From WHSW01 sp963759295 (GTDB taxonomy: Bacteria > Actinomycetota > Thermoleophilia > Solirubrobacterales > 70-9): a DNA stretch of 64,000 nt. The DNA lies in the NCBI GenBank assembly GCA_963759295.1, contig CAVWYT010000011.1:124001-188000 (forward strand), written 5' to 3'. A model generated the notes under the pieces. It was not told the origin of the DNA. It was given only the letters and a program-made list of their open reading frames with translations, and searched no databases. Shown in pieces: positions 44,485 to 53,309 of the stretch (positions are counted from its first letter, which is position 1; each line of letters opens with the position of its first letter). The position numbers and the translations under genes were made by a program.

Positions 44485-45470
44485 GGGTCGCGGTGATCAG
44501 GGGCGGGCGCTCGAGCGAGCACGAGATCTCGCTCCAGTCCGGCGCCTCGGTCGCGGACGGGCTGCGCGAGGCGGGCCACGACGTCGTCGACGTCCTGATC
44601 GAGCGCGACGGGCGGTGGACGGTCGGCGGCGAGGAGATCTCGATGCGACCCGGCGGCGGCCTGCTCGGCTGCGACGCCGCCTTCCCGGTCCTTCACGGCC
44701 CGTTCGGCGAGGACGGGTCGGTGCAGGGGCTGCTCGAGTCGCTCGACCTCGCGTACGCCGGGCCGAGCGTGCTCGCGGCCGCGGTGGCGATGGACAAGCT
44801 GGTTTGCAAGCGCCTGCTTGCCTTCTGGGGCCTGCCGCAGGTCGAGTTCTGCGAGGTCGGCGAGCCCGGGTGGCGCGAGCACGCGTCGACGATGCCGCGC
44901 CCACTGTGGGTGAAGCCGTCGCGGCTGGGATCGAGTGTCGGCATCTCGCGCGTGATCAGCCCCGAGGCCGACCTGGACCACGCGGTCGAGCTCGCGCTCG
45001 GGCATGACCCGCGGGTGATCGTCGAGGCCGACGCTGGAGCCCGGGAGGTCGAGTGCTCGGTGATCGGCAACACCGGCCTCGGCGAGGCCTCGTCGGTCGA
45101 GACCTCTGTGCCGGGGGCGATCGTCACCAAGGCGTCGGACTGGTACGACTTCGAGGCCAAGTACGCCGAGGGTGGGATGGAGCTGGTCGTCCCGGCGCCG
45201 ATCGGCGAGCAGGGCATCGCCCGGGTGCGCGAGCTCGCCGAGCGGGTCTTCCGGGCGATCGGCGGCACCGGCCTCGCCCGCTGCGACTTCTTCGTCCGCG
45301 ATGACGGCGAGGTGCTCGTCAACGAGATCAACACGATCCCGGGGTTCACCACGACCAGCGTGTTCGGGAAGCTGTTCGAGGCGAGCGGCGTCCCGTACGC
45401 GGAGCTCTGCGATCGGCTGATTCGGCTTGGCGTCGAGCGCCATCGGCGCGAGCGCTCCTACCGCTTCTAG
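44481..45470 (+). CDS. ddl: D-alanine-D-alanine ligase (paralog 2)
   Basis: 329 residues. Complete Ddl set: IRGGRSSEHEISLQSGASV with the D-Ala-binding glutamate, PVLHGPFGEDGSVQGLLE, WVKPSRLGSSVGISRV, DWYDFEAKYAEGG with the usual lysine-tyrosine pair, and NEINTIPGFTTTSVF. It makes the D-Ala-D-Ala end of the lipid II stem peptide. It is coupled to pknB by an ATGA overlap and its stop overlaps the convergent kinase gene at 45467. It is the more canonical of the two Ddl genes here. Confidence 0.93.
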   Translation: MRVAVIRGGRSSEHEISLQSGASVADGLREAGHDVVDVLIERDGRWTVGGEEISMRPGGGLLGCDAAFPVLHGPFGEDGSVQGLLESLDLAYAGPSVLAAAVAMDKLVCKRLLAFWGLPQVEFCEVGEPGWREHASTMPRPLWVKPSRLGSSVGISRVISPEADLDHAVELALGHDPRVIVEADAGAREVECSVIGNTGLGEASSVETSVPGAIVTKASDWYDFEAKYAEGGMELVVPAPIGEQGIARVRELAERVFRAIGGTGLARCDFFVRDDGEVLVNEINTIPGFTTTSVFGKLFEASGVPYAELCDRLIRLGVERHRRERSYRF

Positions 45471-46990
45471 TCCGCGCTCAGCCCGACCTCGTCGATCTGG
45501 ACGCTGTACTCGCCGGGGATTCCGGTGAGCTCGGTGAGCCAGATCAGGTAGTACTGGGCGTCGCCGTCGACGCTGAGCTCGACGAGCTGGTCCTCGGAGG
45601 CGTCCTCCACCTGCCCGACCGGAGATCCCCAGCCCTGAATCGTCGTCGGCGGGCCGGCGTCCGCCGCGTAGATGTCCGCGCTCCAGCCGGCCTTCGCCGA
45701 CGTGATCGAGAGCGCCGTGCCGTTGACCGGCTCGGCGGCCTGGATGATCAGCCCGACACCGGGCTTGCCGGCGGCGTCCTCGACGGTCGCCGAGGCGGTG
45801 TAGGTCTCCGTCGACCAGGACGTGTCGAGCTTGCCGTCGATCGCGTTGCCGACCTCGTCGCCGTGCTCGTCGGCATCGCCGGGGGCCGGGTCGAAGTCCT
45901 CCGCCGCGGCAAGCTGGACCTCGGTTCCCGTCGGCTCCTCGCCGCCCCCGTTGCCGCCCCCGTGGCGCGGGTTGTCGCTGCTGAACGCCCCGGCGATGAC
46001 CAGCGCCGCCGCCGTCCCCGCGAGCACCAGCAGGATCCCGACTACGGAGATTCGACGCGGGGTGAAGAGGAGCTGGCGGCGCGGCACCGACTCGAGCACC
46101 GTCGTCGCCTCGCCGGTCGAGCGCCCGGCGCGCTGGACCTCGACCTCGAGCGCGTATTCGAGATCGGCGAGCATCGCGTCCATGTCCGGGTAGCGCTTGT
46201 CGGGCTTCTTCTCGGTCGCCCGCTCGACCACCGCGGCGAGCGCCGAGGAGACGTCGCGCCGCCGACGCTGCACGTCCGGCATCTTCTCGTTCACGTGCTT
46301 CATCGCCACGCCGACGAGGTTGTCGGCTTGGAACGGCACCTCGCCGGTCAGCATCTCGTACAGCAGCACGCCGAGCGAGTAGATGTCGGAGCGCGAGTCG
46401 ACGGGCTGGCCCATCGCCTGCTCGGGGGAGACGTAGTCGGTCGTCCCGAGCACTCGGCCTGTCTTCGTCAGTCCGTCCTGCTCGAGCTCGCGCGCGATCC
46501 CGAAGTCGGTGACCTTGGCTCGGCCGTCCGCGTCGATGAGCACGTTCTGGGGCTTGACGTCGCGGTGTACGAGCCGGCGCGCGTGCGCGGCCGCGAGCCC
46601 GCGGCCGACCTCGATCCCGTAGGCGGCGGCCTCGTCGAGCGGCAGTCGGCCGAGCCGATCGATCCGCTCCTTGAGCGTCTCGCCGTCGACGTACTCGAAG
46701 ACGATGTAAGGCCGGCCGCCGTCCTCGCCGGCGTCGATCACGGCGACCACGTTCGGGTGCGAGACCTGGGCGACCGCTCGCGCCTCGCGGCGGAAGCGCT
46801 CGATCTGGTCGGGTTGGTCGGAGATCTCGCGGTGAAGGACCTTGGCTGCGACCCAGCGCTCGAGCGTCTCGTCACGGGCGAGGTACACGGTCGACATCCC
46901 GCCGCTGCCGAGCTTCGACTCGAGCCGGTAGCGCCCGGACAGCACCGTCCCGGTGAGTGCTCCGGGTGGCCCTGTCGTCGTCTCGCTCAT
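45467..46990 (-). CDS. Ser/Thr protein kinase with discoidin-like extracellular domain
   Basis: 507 residues. The kinase domain (about 18-285) is complete: LGSGGMSTVYLARD, VAAKVL, HRDVKPQNVLID, TDFGIARE, DYVSPEQAMG. One transmembrane helix (ISVVGILLVLAGTAAALVIAG) near 320-345 is followed by a Gly/Asn/Glu-rich linker and a C-terminal beta-rich domain of about 130 residues (GNAIDGKLDTSWSTETY) resembling F5/8 type C (discoidin) folds, as in the C-terminal part of mycobacterial MviN. It may sense a cell-wall or sugar ligand. It is convergent with ddl. Confidence 0.9.
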   Translation of the reverse strand: MSETTTGPPGALTGTVLSGRYRLESKLGSGGMSTVYLARDETLERWVAAKVLHREISDQPDQIERFRREARAVAQVSHPNVVAVIDAGEDGGRPYIVFEYVDGETLKERIDRLGRLPLDEAAAYGIEVGRGLAAAHARRLVHRDVKPQNVLIDADGRAKVTDFGIARELEQDGLTKTGRVLGTTDYVSPEQAMGQPVDSRSDIYSLGVLLYEMLTGEVPFQADNLVGVAMKHVNEKMPDVQRRRRDVSSALAAVVERATEKKPDKRYPDMDAMLADLEYALEVEVQRAGRSTGEATTVLESVPRRQLLFTPRRISVVGILLVLAGTAAALVIAGAFSSDNPRHGGGNGGGEEPTGTEVQLAAAEDFDPAPGDADEHGDEVGNAIDGKLDTSWSTETYTASATVEDAAGKPGVGLIIQAAEPVNGTALSITSAKAGWSADIYAADAGPPTTIQGWGSPVGQVEDASEDQLVELSVDGDAQYYLIWLTELTGIPGEYSVQIDEVGLSAD

Positions 46991-47046
46991 CGCCGGTCTA
47001 TTTTCAACCCTCGCGCTCCAGCGAGGTTTCCGCGCCCCACCATTGC

Positions 47047-47928
47047 ATGATGACCGTCGAGCTCCGTTACTACACCGATCCCGCCTGCATCTGGTCGTGG
47101 GGCGCGGAGCCGAAGCTGCGCAGGCTGATCTGGGAGCTCGGAGACTCGATCGCGATCTGGCCGGTAATGGGCGGGCTGGCGCGCAGTTACGGCCCGTCCT
47201 ACCGCGACGAGGAGGGAAGGATCGGCTCCGGGGTCGACTGCTTCGCCGACCTGATGGCCCACTGGCTCTACGTCTCCGCCGAGACGGGGATGCCGTGCGA
47301 CCCGCGGCTTTGGACGGAGGCGAAGATCACCTCCACGTACCCGGTCTGTATGGCTGTGATCGCGGCCCGCGAGCAGGGGCGCGAGGCCGGCATGAGCTAT
47401 CTGCGCCGCGCCCGCGAGGCGCTCGTCACCGAGCGCCGCAAGCTCGACCACACCGATGCGCTGCTCGCCGAGGCGGCCCGTGCCGGGATCGACGTCGAGC
47501 GCTTTCGGGTCGATCTGTCGTCGAACGCGATCGTCGAGGCCTTCGGCGCCGACCTCGACCAGGTGCGGGCGGTACCGGAGGCCGCCCGGGCGGCGGGTGG
47601 GCTCAAGCGCACCGAGGGGCGCGAGCGGCTCAGCTTTCCGTCGATGGTGTTCACGGGCGCCGACGGCGCCGCGCACGGTGTCTGGGGCCGGGCGCCATAC
47701 GAGGCCTACCGCGAGGCGGCGCTCGCCGCCGGCGCGAGCGTCGCGAACGAGCGCCGCCCCGAGCCGCTCGAGGTGATCGAGCGCTTCGGACGAAGCGCGA
47801 CACGCGAGGTCGAGGAGCTCACCGGTCGCGCCCGCCCGGTCGTCGAGGCGGATCTCTGGTCGCTGGCGCGCGACTGGCGCCTGAAGCCGGTGCCGGTGCT
47901 GGCCGGGGCGCTGTGGGAGCTGCCCTAG
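47047..47928 (+). CDS. DsbA-family thioredoxin-fold protein
   Basis: About 293 residues (ATG at 47047, or the next ATG three bases on). The N-terminal strand and motif YYTDPACIWSWGAEPKLRRL is that of the DsbA-like group with Cys-Xaa-Trp-Ser in place of CXXC, so the resolving cysteine is absent. No signal peptide is visible, so it is probably cytoplasmic. An alpha-helical insert and LSFPSMVFTGADG complete the fold; this cis-proline region is present. The function is not known for this subgroup. It stands alone between two minus-strand genes. Confidence 0.8.
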   Translation: MMTVELRYYTDPACIWSWGAEPKLRRLIWELGDSIAIWPVMGGLARSYGPSYRDEEGRIGSGVDCFADLMAHWLYVSAETGMPCDPRLWTEAKITSTYPVCMAVIAAREQGREAGMSYLRRAREALVTERRKLDHTDALLAEAARAGIDVERFRVDLSSNAIVEAFGADLDQVRAVPEAARAAGGLKRTEGRERLSFPSMVFTGADGAAHGVWGRAPYEAYREAALAAGASVANERRPEPLEVIERFGRSATREVEELTGRARPVVEADLWSLARDWRLKPVPVLAGALWELP

Positions 47929-47968
47929 CCGCTCGCGCGGCCGATGATCAGCGCTCCAGGGAACGAAC

Positions 47969-49033
47969 TCAGACGCGGATGACCTCCCCGGCCGCGGCGG
48001 TGGCGCGCCCGATCGTCCTCGCCCCCGGGTGGTGGGTACGCAGCAGCTCCAACGCGCCCGCCTCATCGCGGGCGGCGACCGCGCAGACGAAGCCGCAGCC
48101 CATGTTGAAGACCTCGTACATCTCGGCCTCCTCGACCCCGCCGCGCTCGGCGATCAGCTCGAAGATCGGCGGCACCGGCAGCGGGTTGGTGATTTCGTAG
48201 CCGACCGGCGCCGCCAGCCGGGTCAGGTTGTCGAGGCCGTCGCCCGTGATGTGCGCCAGCCCGCGCACCTCGGCGGGCGAGTCGAGCAGCTCGAGCACCG
48301 GCTGGACGTAGATCTCGGTCGGTTCGAGCAGGATCTCGCCAAGCGGACGGCCGAGCCGATCGTCGTCGAGCGCGAGATCGGCGAGCGCCTTGCGGGCGAG
48401 CGTGTAGCCGTTCGAGTGCAGGCCCGACGACGGCAGCCCGATCAGCGGGTCGCCGGGCTCGATCCGCTCGCCGGTGACGATCTCGTCGAGGGCGACGAGC
48501 CCGATCGCGCTGCCGGCGAGCTCGGTCCCGCCGACGATCTCGCCGACCTGGGCGATCTCCCCGCCCGGGATCTCCACCCGGGCGAGCTCGGCGCCCCGTC
48601 GCAGGCCGACTCCGATCGCGCCGCAGACCTCTGGGTCGGCCTCCCGGCAGAGGATGAAGTCGACCAGCGCGATCGGCTCGGCGCCGACGCAGATCAGGTC
48701 GTTGACGTTCATCGCCACGCAATCGATCCCGATCGTCTCGTAGCGGCCCAGCCGCTCGGCGATCAGCATCTTCGTGCCGACGCCATCGGTGCCAAAGGCG
48801 ATTCCGAGGCTGTCGTCGATCCGCAGCACGCTCGCGTAGTGGCGCGGCAGCGAGACGACGCGCGACGGTCGGCCGGTGTCGATCAACCGCAGATTGCGAA
48901 CCAGCGCCTCGACCGCCGTGTCGGCCGCGCGCTGATCGACGCCGGCACGCGCGTACGCGCCCTTGTCGTCCCTCGCACCCGGGTCGCCGTTCGCCGACCC
49001 GCCGCGGCTCTCTCGGTTCGGCTCCGCGCTCAT
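47969..49033 (-). CDS. purM: Phosphoribosylformylglycinamidine cyclo-ligase (AIR synthase)
   Basis: 354 residues. Catalyses ATP-dependent cyclisation of FGAM to AIR in purine synthesis. Motifs: YARAGVDQRAADTAVE, IAFGTDGVGTKMLIAE, GIDCVAMNVNDLICVGAEP, GLPSSGLHSNGYTLARKA, ITGDGLDNLTRL and FNMGCGFVCAVAA. I start it at ATG 49033, which overlaps the uppP stop by four bases (ATGA). The neighbouring purF found beside purM in many genomes is not in this window; instead it is coupled to undecaprenyl phosphate genes. Confidence 0.96.
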   Translation of the reverse strand: MSAEPNRESRGGSANGDPGARDDKGAYARAGVDQRAADTAVEALVRNLRLIDTGRPSRVVSLPRHYASVLRIDDSLGIAFGTDGVGTKMLIAERLGRYETIGIDCVAMNVNDLICVGAEPIALVDFILCREADPEVCGAIGVGLRRGAELARVEIPGGEIAQVGEIVGGTELAGSAIGLVALDEIVTGERIEPGDPLIGLPSSGLHSNGYTLARKALADLALDDDRLGRPLGEILLEPTEIYVQPVLELLDSPAEVRGLAHITGDGLDNLTRLAAPVGYEITNPLPVPPIFELIAERGGVEEAEMYEVFNMGCGFVCAVAARDEAGALELLRTHHPGARTIGRATAAAGEVIRV

Positions 49034-49848
49034 CGCCTCATTCTCGCGACGACCGCGGTCGCCAGCGCGAGCCGGTAGGCCGCGTACGGCCACAGGGCGC
49101 GGTCGCGCTCCACCAACCCGATCAACCGCTGCGATGCGAGGGTCGACGCGAACGACACCACGGCCCCGGTTGCGATCGCCGCGCGCAGGCCGGGCGAGAC
49201 GCCGCGTTTGCGAAGCCGCACGCCCTTCAGCGCGCTGGCGCCGACGATCACCGGCAGCGCGACGGTGCGTGAGAGCAGGTTCGAGTGCTCGCGCGTGAAC
49301 CGGCGCAGGCGCGCGGCTGTCAGGGTGGCGCCGTTGCGCGACACCCCCGGGATCAGAGCGGCCGCCTGCGCGAACCCGAGCGCGAGGCCGTCGGCCGGGG
49401 TGACGTCGCCCGGTCCGCGGTCCTGCGGGCGGCGGTCGGCGAGCACCATCGCCACCGCCCCCGCGGCCAGCCCGAGTGCGATGCTCGCCGGGCCGCCGAG
49501 CCGACGCTCGATCTGGCGCTCGAGCCCGTAGCCGGCGATCGCGGGCGGGATGAACGAGAGCGTCACCACCGCCGCACGCCTGGTGTCGAAGGCCGCCAGC
49601 TCGGAGGCGATCACGTCGCGCTGGCCGATCAGCAGCGCCGCGGCCGTGCCGGCGTGGAGCGCGACCTCGAAGCCCTTGCGAGCCTCGGGGTCGGCGGAGC
49701 GCCAGTCCCAGTCCAGCAGCCACGGGATCAGCGAGATGTGGGCGGAGCTCGAGACCGGAAGCAGCTCAGTCGGCCCCTGCACGGCCCCGAGGACCGCGGC
49801 GCGGGCGAGGTCGAGGCCGCTCGCCTCGACCGTTCCGGACGGGCTCAT
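49030..49848 (-). CDS. uppP: Undecaprenyl-diphosphatase
   Basis: 272 residues with about seven transmembrane segments and the BacA/UppP motifs: GAVQGPTELLPVSSSAHIS near the N-terminus and PGVSRNGATLTAARL. It removes a phosphate from undecaprenyl diphosphate released during wall synthesis and confers bacitracin tolerance. ATG 49848 overlaps the DedA stop, and its stop overlaps the purM start. Together with DedA, whose relatives (UptA) transport undecaprenyl phosphate, it forms a lipid-carrier recycling pair. Confidence 0.93.
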   Translation of the reverse strand: MSPSGTVEASGLDLARAAVLGAVQGPTELLPVSSSAHISLIPWLLDWDWRSADPEARKGFEVALHAGTAAALLIGQRDVIASELAAFDTRRAAVVTLSFIPPAIAGYGLERQIERRLGGPASIALGLAAGAVAMVLADRRPQDRGPGDVTPADGLALGFAQAAALIPGVSRNGATLTAARLRRFTREHSNLLSRTVALPVIVGASALKGVRLRKRGVSPGLRAAIATGAVVSFASTLASQRLIGLVERDRALWPYAAYRLALATAVVARMRR

Positions 49849-50504
49849 CCGGCCTCGGCGGTCTGCGCGCCCTTGCGGCGCCGGCGGATCAGCAGGTAGA
49901 CGATGCCGACCATGATCGCCGCGGCGACCACGTAGTCGAAGTACTCGAGGTAATGGCGCCAGTCCTCCCAGCGGTCGCCGACCTCGCGCCCGATCAGCCC
50001 CAGCATCAGCACCCAGGGGATGCAGCCAAGCGTGGTCAGCACGGTGAACCGCCAGAACGGCATCCGGGCGACGCCCGCCGGCAGCGAGATGAACGTCCGG
50101 ACGATCGGCAGCATGCGGCAGACGAGCACGGTGACGTCGCCGTGGCGCTCGAACCACTGATCGGCCCACCGTAGGTGGCGGGGGTTGACGTGGATCACGT
50201 GGTGGCGCTCGAGCAGCTCAAGCCGGCCGTAGTAGCCGACCGCGTACGCGATCCAGGAGCCGACGAGGTTGCCGAGCACCCCGGCGACGACGATCCCCAG
50301 CAGGCTCATCTCGCCCTCCGAGACGTTGAAGCCGGCGAACAGCATGATCGCCTCGCTGGGCACCGGGATGCAGGCGCTCTCCAGGGTCATCAGCAAGAAG
50401 ACGCCGACGACCCCGATCGAGTCGATCAAGTCGGTGGCGGCGTTGACGATCGGCTCGGTCAGCGATGCGACCGGCAGGCCGCCTGCGAGGCTGAGCGGGT
50501 CCAT
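49845..50504 (-). CDS. DedA-family membrane protein (putative undecaprenyl-phosphate transporter)
   Basis: 219 residues with about five transmembrane segments. Family motifs are FLLMTLESACIPVPSEAIML, GSWIAYAVGYYGR, WFERHGDVTVLVCRMLPIVR followed by TFISLPAGVARMPFWRF, and GCIPWVLMLGLIGREVG. DedA/UptA proteins have been shown to return undecaprenyl phosphate to the cytoplasmic leaflet. Its stop overlaps the uppP start (ATGA), which fits such a role. It is divergent from the CapD-type gene with a 53-base spacer. Confidence 0.92.
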   Translation of the reverse strand: MDPLSLAGGLPVASLTEPIVNAATDLIDSIGVVGVFLLMTLESACIPVPSEAIMLFAGFNVSEGEMSLLGIVVAGVLGNLVGSWIAYAVGYYGRLELLERHHVIHVNPRHLRWADQWFERHGDVTVLVCRMLPIVRTFISLPAGVARMPFWRFTVLTTLGCIPWVLMLGLIGREVGDRWEDWRHYLEYFDYVVAAAIMVGIVYLLIRRRRKGAQTAEAG

Positions 50505-50557
50505 GCGGGCGCGACAGGTTACTGGCCGAGGGGCCCGCCGCCGCCTACACTCGACCG

Positions 50558-52441
50558 ATGCGCCGGGTGATCGACCCCGTGTATCGGCGGCGCGTGCTCG
50601 AGTTCGTCGCCGACGCGCTGCTCTGCGGCGTGGCCTTCGCGCTCGCCTTCGTTCTGCGCTTCCTCGACGACGGCGGAAACCTGCCGCAGCGCTACGAGGA
50701 GATGCTGATCGGCTCGGTCGCCTTCGTCGCGGTCGGCAAGGCGCTCGTCCTCGACCTGCTCGGGCAGCACCACCAGTGGTGGCGCTACTTCCGGCTCCCC
50801 GACCTGTGGCCTCTGTTTCGCTCGCTGGCGATCGCCAGCGTGCTCATGGTCCTGGTCTTCGTGCTCGCGAAGCCCTACCCGGACAGCCTGCCGCGCTCGG
50901 TGATCATCCTCGACCTGATCCTCGCCTGCGGGTTGCTCGGCGGCGCCCGGCTCGCGCGGCGCTCGCTCGCCGAGCGCCCGGGGCGCCGGGTCCGCGGGCG
51001 CAACGAGCGCCAGCTGCTCGTCGTCGGCGCCGGCTCGGGCGGCCAGATGGTAGTCCGTGAGCTGAAGCTGAATCCGAACCTCGGCGCGCGGGCGATCGGG
51101 TTCGTCGACGACGACCCGCGCAAGCGCGGCATGCGCACCGAGGGCCTCAAGGTGCTCGGCACCACGGACGAGATCGGCGAGATCCTCGACCGGTTCACGC
51201 CCGACGAGGTCGTGATCGCGATTCCGTCGGCGCCCGGCGTCCTGCGCGGGAAGGTGGTCGCGGAGTGCCGCGAGCGTGACATCCCGGTCCGCACCCTGCC
51301 GACCGTGTTCGAGCTCCTGCGCGGCGGCGTCCAGCTCACCCGCCAGCTTCGCGAGGTCCGGGTCGAGGACGTGCTCGGCCGCGAGCCGGTGGTCATGGAG
51401 CTCGATCGGGTCGGCGCCTATCTGGAGGACAAGCGCGTGCTGGTCACCGGCGCCGGCGGCTCGATCGGCGCCGAGCTCTCCCGGCAGATCGCCCGCGTCC
51501 GGCCTCAGCTGCTGGTCCTGCTCGACCACGCCGAGGACAACCTGTTCGAGATCGACCGGGAGATGACCTCGCTCTGGCACTTCACCCGCGTCGAGTCGGT
51601 GCTCGCCGACTGCAAGGAGGGCGACCGGATGCTCGAGGTGATGCAGCGCTTCAAGCCCGATGTCGTCTTTCATGCGGCGGCCTACAAGCACGTCCCGCTG
51701 ATGGAGGCGAACCCGCTCGAGGCACTGCGCAACAACGCGATCGCAACCCAGGTGACGGCGAAGACGGCCGCTGCCGCCGGGGCCGAGCGCTTCGTGCTCA
51801 TCTCCACCGACAAGGCCGTCAACCCGCGCACGGTGATGGGGGCGACCAAGGCGATGGCGGAGTGGATCGCCGAGGCCGCCGGCCAGCGCAATCCGCAGAC
51901 CCTCTTCGAGATCGTGCGCTTCGGCAACGTGCTCGGGTCCTCCGGCAGCGTGGTGCCAATCTTTCGCTCGCAGATCGAGCAGGGCGGGCCGGTGACGGTC
52001 ACGCACCCGGAGATGACCCGCTACTTCATGACGATTCCAGAGGCCGTGCAGCTGGTGATCCAGGCCGGGAACCTCGGAGGCGCTGCCGGAGAGGCGTTCG
52101 TGCTCGAGATGGGCGAGCCGGTGAAGATCGTCGATCTCGCCCGCAACATGATCCGCCTCGCCGGATACGAGCCCGACACCGAGATCGCGATCGAGATCGT
52201 CGGCATCCGACCGGGGGAGAAGCTCCACGAGGAGCTCTTCAATCTCGATGAACGCTCGCAGCCGACGACCGCGGACCGGATCGTGCGCGCGGTTCGCGCG
52301 ACGCCGCTCGACCCGGATTGGGTCGAGGAGACGGTTCGCCGGCTGGAGGGGCTGGTCGCCTCCGGCGACGAGGCGGGCCTTGCCGAGCACGTGGTCGAGC
52401 TGATGACCAGCGGCGATGCCGCCCGTCACACGCTCGCCTGA
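50558..52441 (+). CDS. Membrane-bound nucleotide-sugar 4,6-dehydratase (CapD/WbpM/FlaA1 type)
   Basis: 627 residues. Four N-terminal transmembrane segments and a first Rossmann-like region (LLVVGAGSGGQMVVREL) precede the catalytic domain with VLVTGAGGSIGAELSRQ near 295, STDKAVNPRTVMGATKAMAE (Met in place of the SDR tyrosine, as in this family) and GEKLHEELF. Family members convert UDP-GlcNAc to a 4-keto-6-deoxy sugar for surface polymers. It is the first gene of the plus-strand polysaccharide locus. Confidence 0.93.
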   Translation: MRRVIDPVYRRRVLEFVADALLCGVAFALAFVLRFLDDGGNLPQRYEEMLIGSVAFVAVGKALVLDLLGQHHQWWRYFRLPDLWPLFRSLAIASVLMVLVFVLAKPYPDSLPRSVIILDLILACGLLGGARLARRSLAERPGRRVRGRNERQLLVVGAGSGGQMVVRELKLNPNLGARAIGFVDDDPRKRGMRTEGLKVLGTTDEIGEILDRFTPDEVVIAIPSAPGVLRGKVVAECRERDIPVRTLPTVFELLRGGVQLTRQLREVRVEDVLGREPVVMELDRVGAYLEDKRVLVTGAGGSIGAELSRQIARVRPQLLVLLDHAEDNLFEIDREMTSLWHFTRVESVLADCKEGDRMLEVMQRFKPDVVFHAAAYKHVPLMEANPLEALRNNAIATQVTAKTAAAAGAERFVLISTDKAVNPRTVMGATKAMAEWIAEAAGQRNPQTLFEIVRFGNVLGSSGSVVPIFRSQIEQGGPVTVTHPEMTRYFMTIPEAVQLVIQAGNLGGAAGEAFVLEMGEPVKIVDLARNMIRLAGYEPDTEIAIEIVGIRPGEKLHEELFNLDERSQPTTADRIVRAVRATPLDPDWVEETVRRLEGLVASGDEAGLAEHVVELMTSGDAARHTLA

Positions 52442-52465
52442 TCGATAAGACTTCCCGGCTCATCC

Positions 52466-53307
52466 ATGGTCGACCTGATCGACAAGATCGGGCCCTACCT
52501 CGGCATTGCCGCGTTCCTGGGCCTGTCGGTTCTCGCCTTCCTGATCTTCCAGCAGGCGCGCGAGGTGCGCCGCCTGCGCGAGTGGGCGGGCCGGGCGCCC
52601 GAGCGGGCGGAGGAGGCCGCAGACGCGATGGCGGCCGCCGCCGAGGCCCGCGGCGAGGCGGTCGAGCGCGAGCGCGAGGGAGCCGAGGAGCCGGAAGCCG
52701 AGGGCCGGAAGCCGAGGAGCGCGGCGCCGAGCAGCGGCCCGAGCGCGAGCGCGGCCCGATCGGCGCTCGCTGGGCAGCGGTCCGCGGCTGGTTCGCGGGG
52801 CTCTACGCCGAGGCGGATCGCCGCTCGCCGGTCGACCCCCGCTACTTCCTCGCGGTGATCGCGGCGCTCGTGATCGCCGCCGTCGTGCTCACCAGCGGGT
52901 TCGGGCTCTTCGGAGATGGCGGCGGCGGGGGCGGCGAGAACGGCGGCGGCCGCAAGCAGGAGAAGAAGGTCGAGGTCGCCGTACTCAACGCGTCCCAGGA
53001 GAAGGGCGTCGGCGGCGTCGAGATCCCGGGCGTCAAGGGACTCGCCGCCGCGGTCTCGGCTGACGTCGTCAAGCCGGCCGGTTTCAAGCCGGGGACGGAG
53101 ACCGACGCGCCCGAGGGCGAGGACGCGACGCTGGTGATGTTCGCGCCGAATCACGACGACGATGCGAACGAGCTCGCCGGCGCGATCTCCGACCAGCTCG
53201 GCGAGCCCGAGGTGACGGAGATGACCGATGACGTCAGCGAGGTCGCCGGCGGCGCACCCCTGGCGCTCCTGATCGGGCGTGACAACGCCGACTTCGGCGG
53301 CTCCTAG
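52466..53307 (+). CDS. Double-pass membrane protein with LytR C-terminal domain (frameshifted)
   Basis: About 280 residues when corrected. The first part (MVDLIDKIGPYLGIAAFLGL) is a transmembrane helix and a cytoplasmic Arg/Glu/Ala-rich segment; from about 52705 the sequence continues in another frame with GARWAAVRGWFAGLY, a second transmembrane helix (FLAVIAALVIAAVVLTSGF) and a LytR_C-type domain VEVAVLNASQEKGVGGVEIP. Adding one G to the GGG run at 52702-52704 joins the frames. It lacks the catalytic LCP domain. The next gene is a paralog with the same layout. Role unknown; polymer handling at the membrane is plausible. Confidence 0.75.
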
Positions 53308-53309
53308 CC

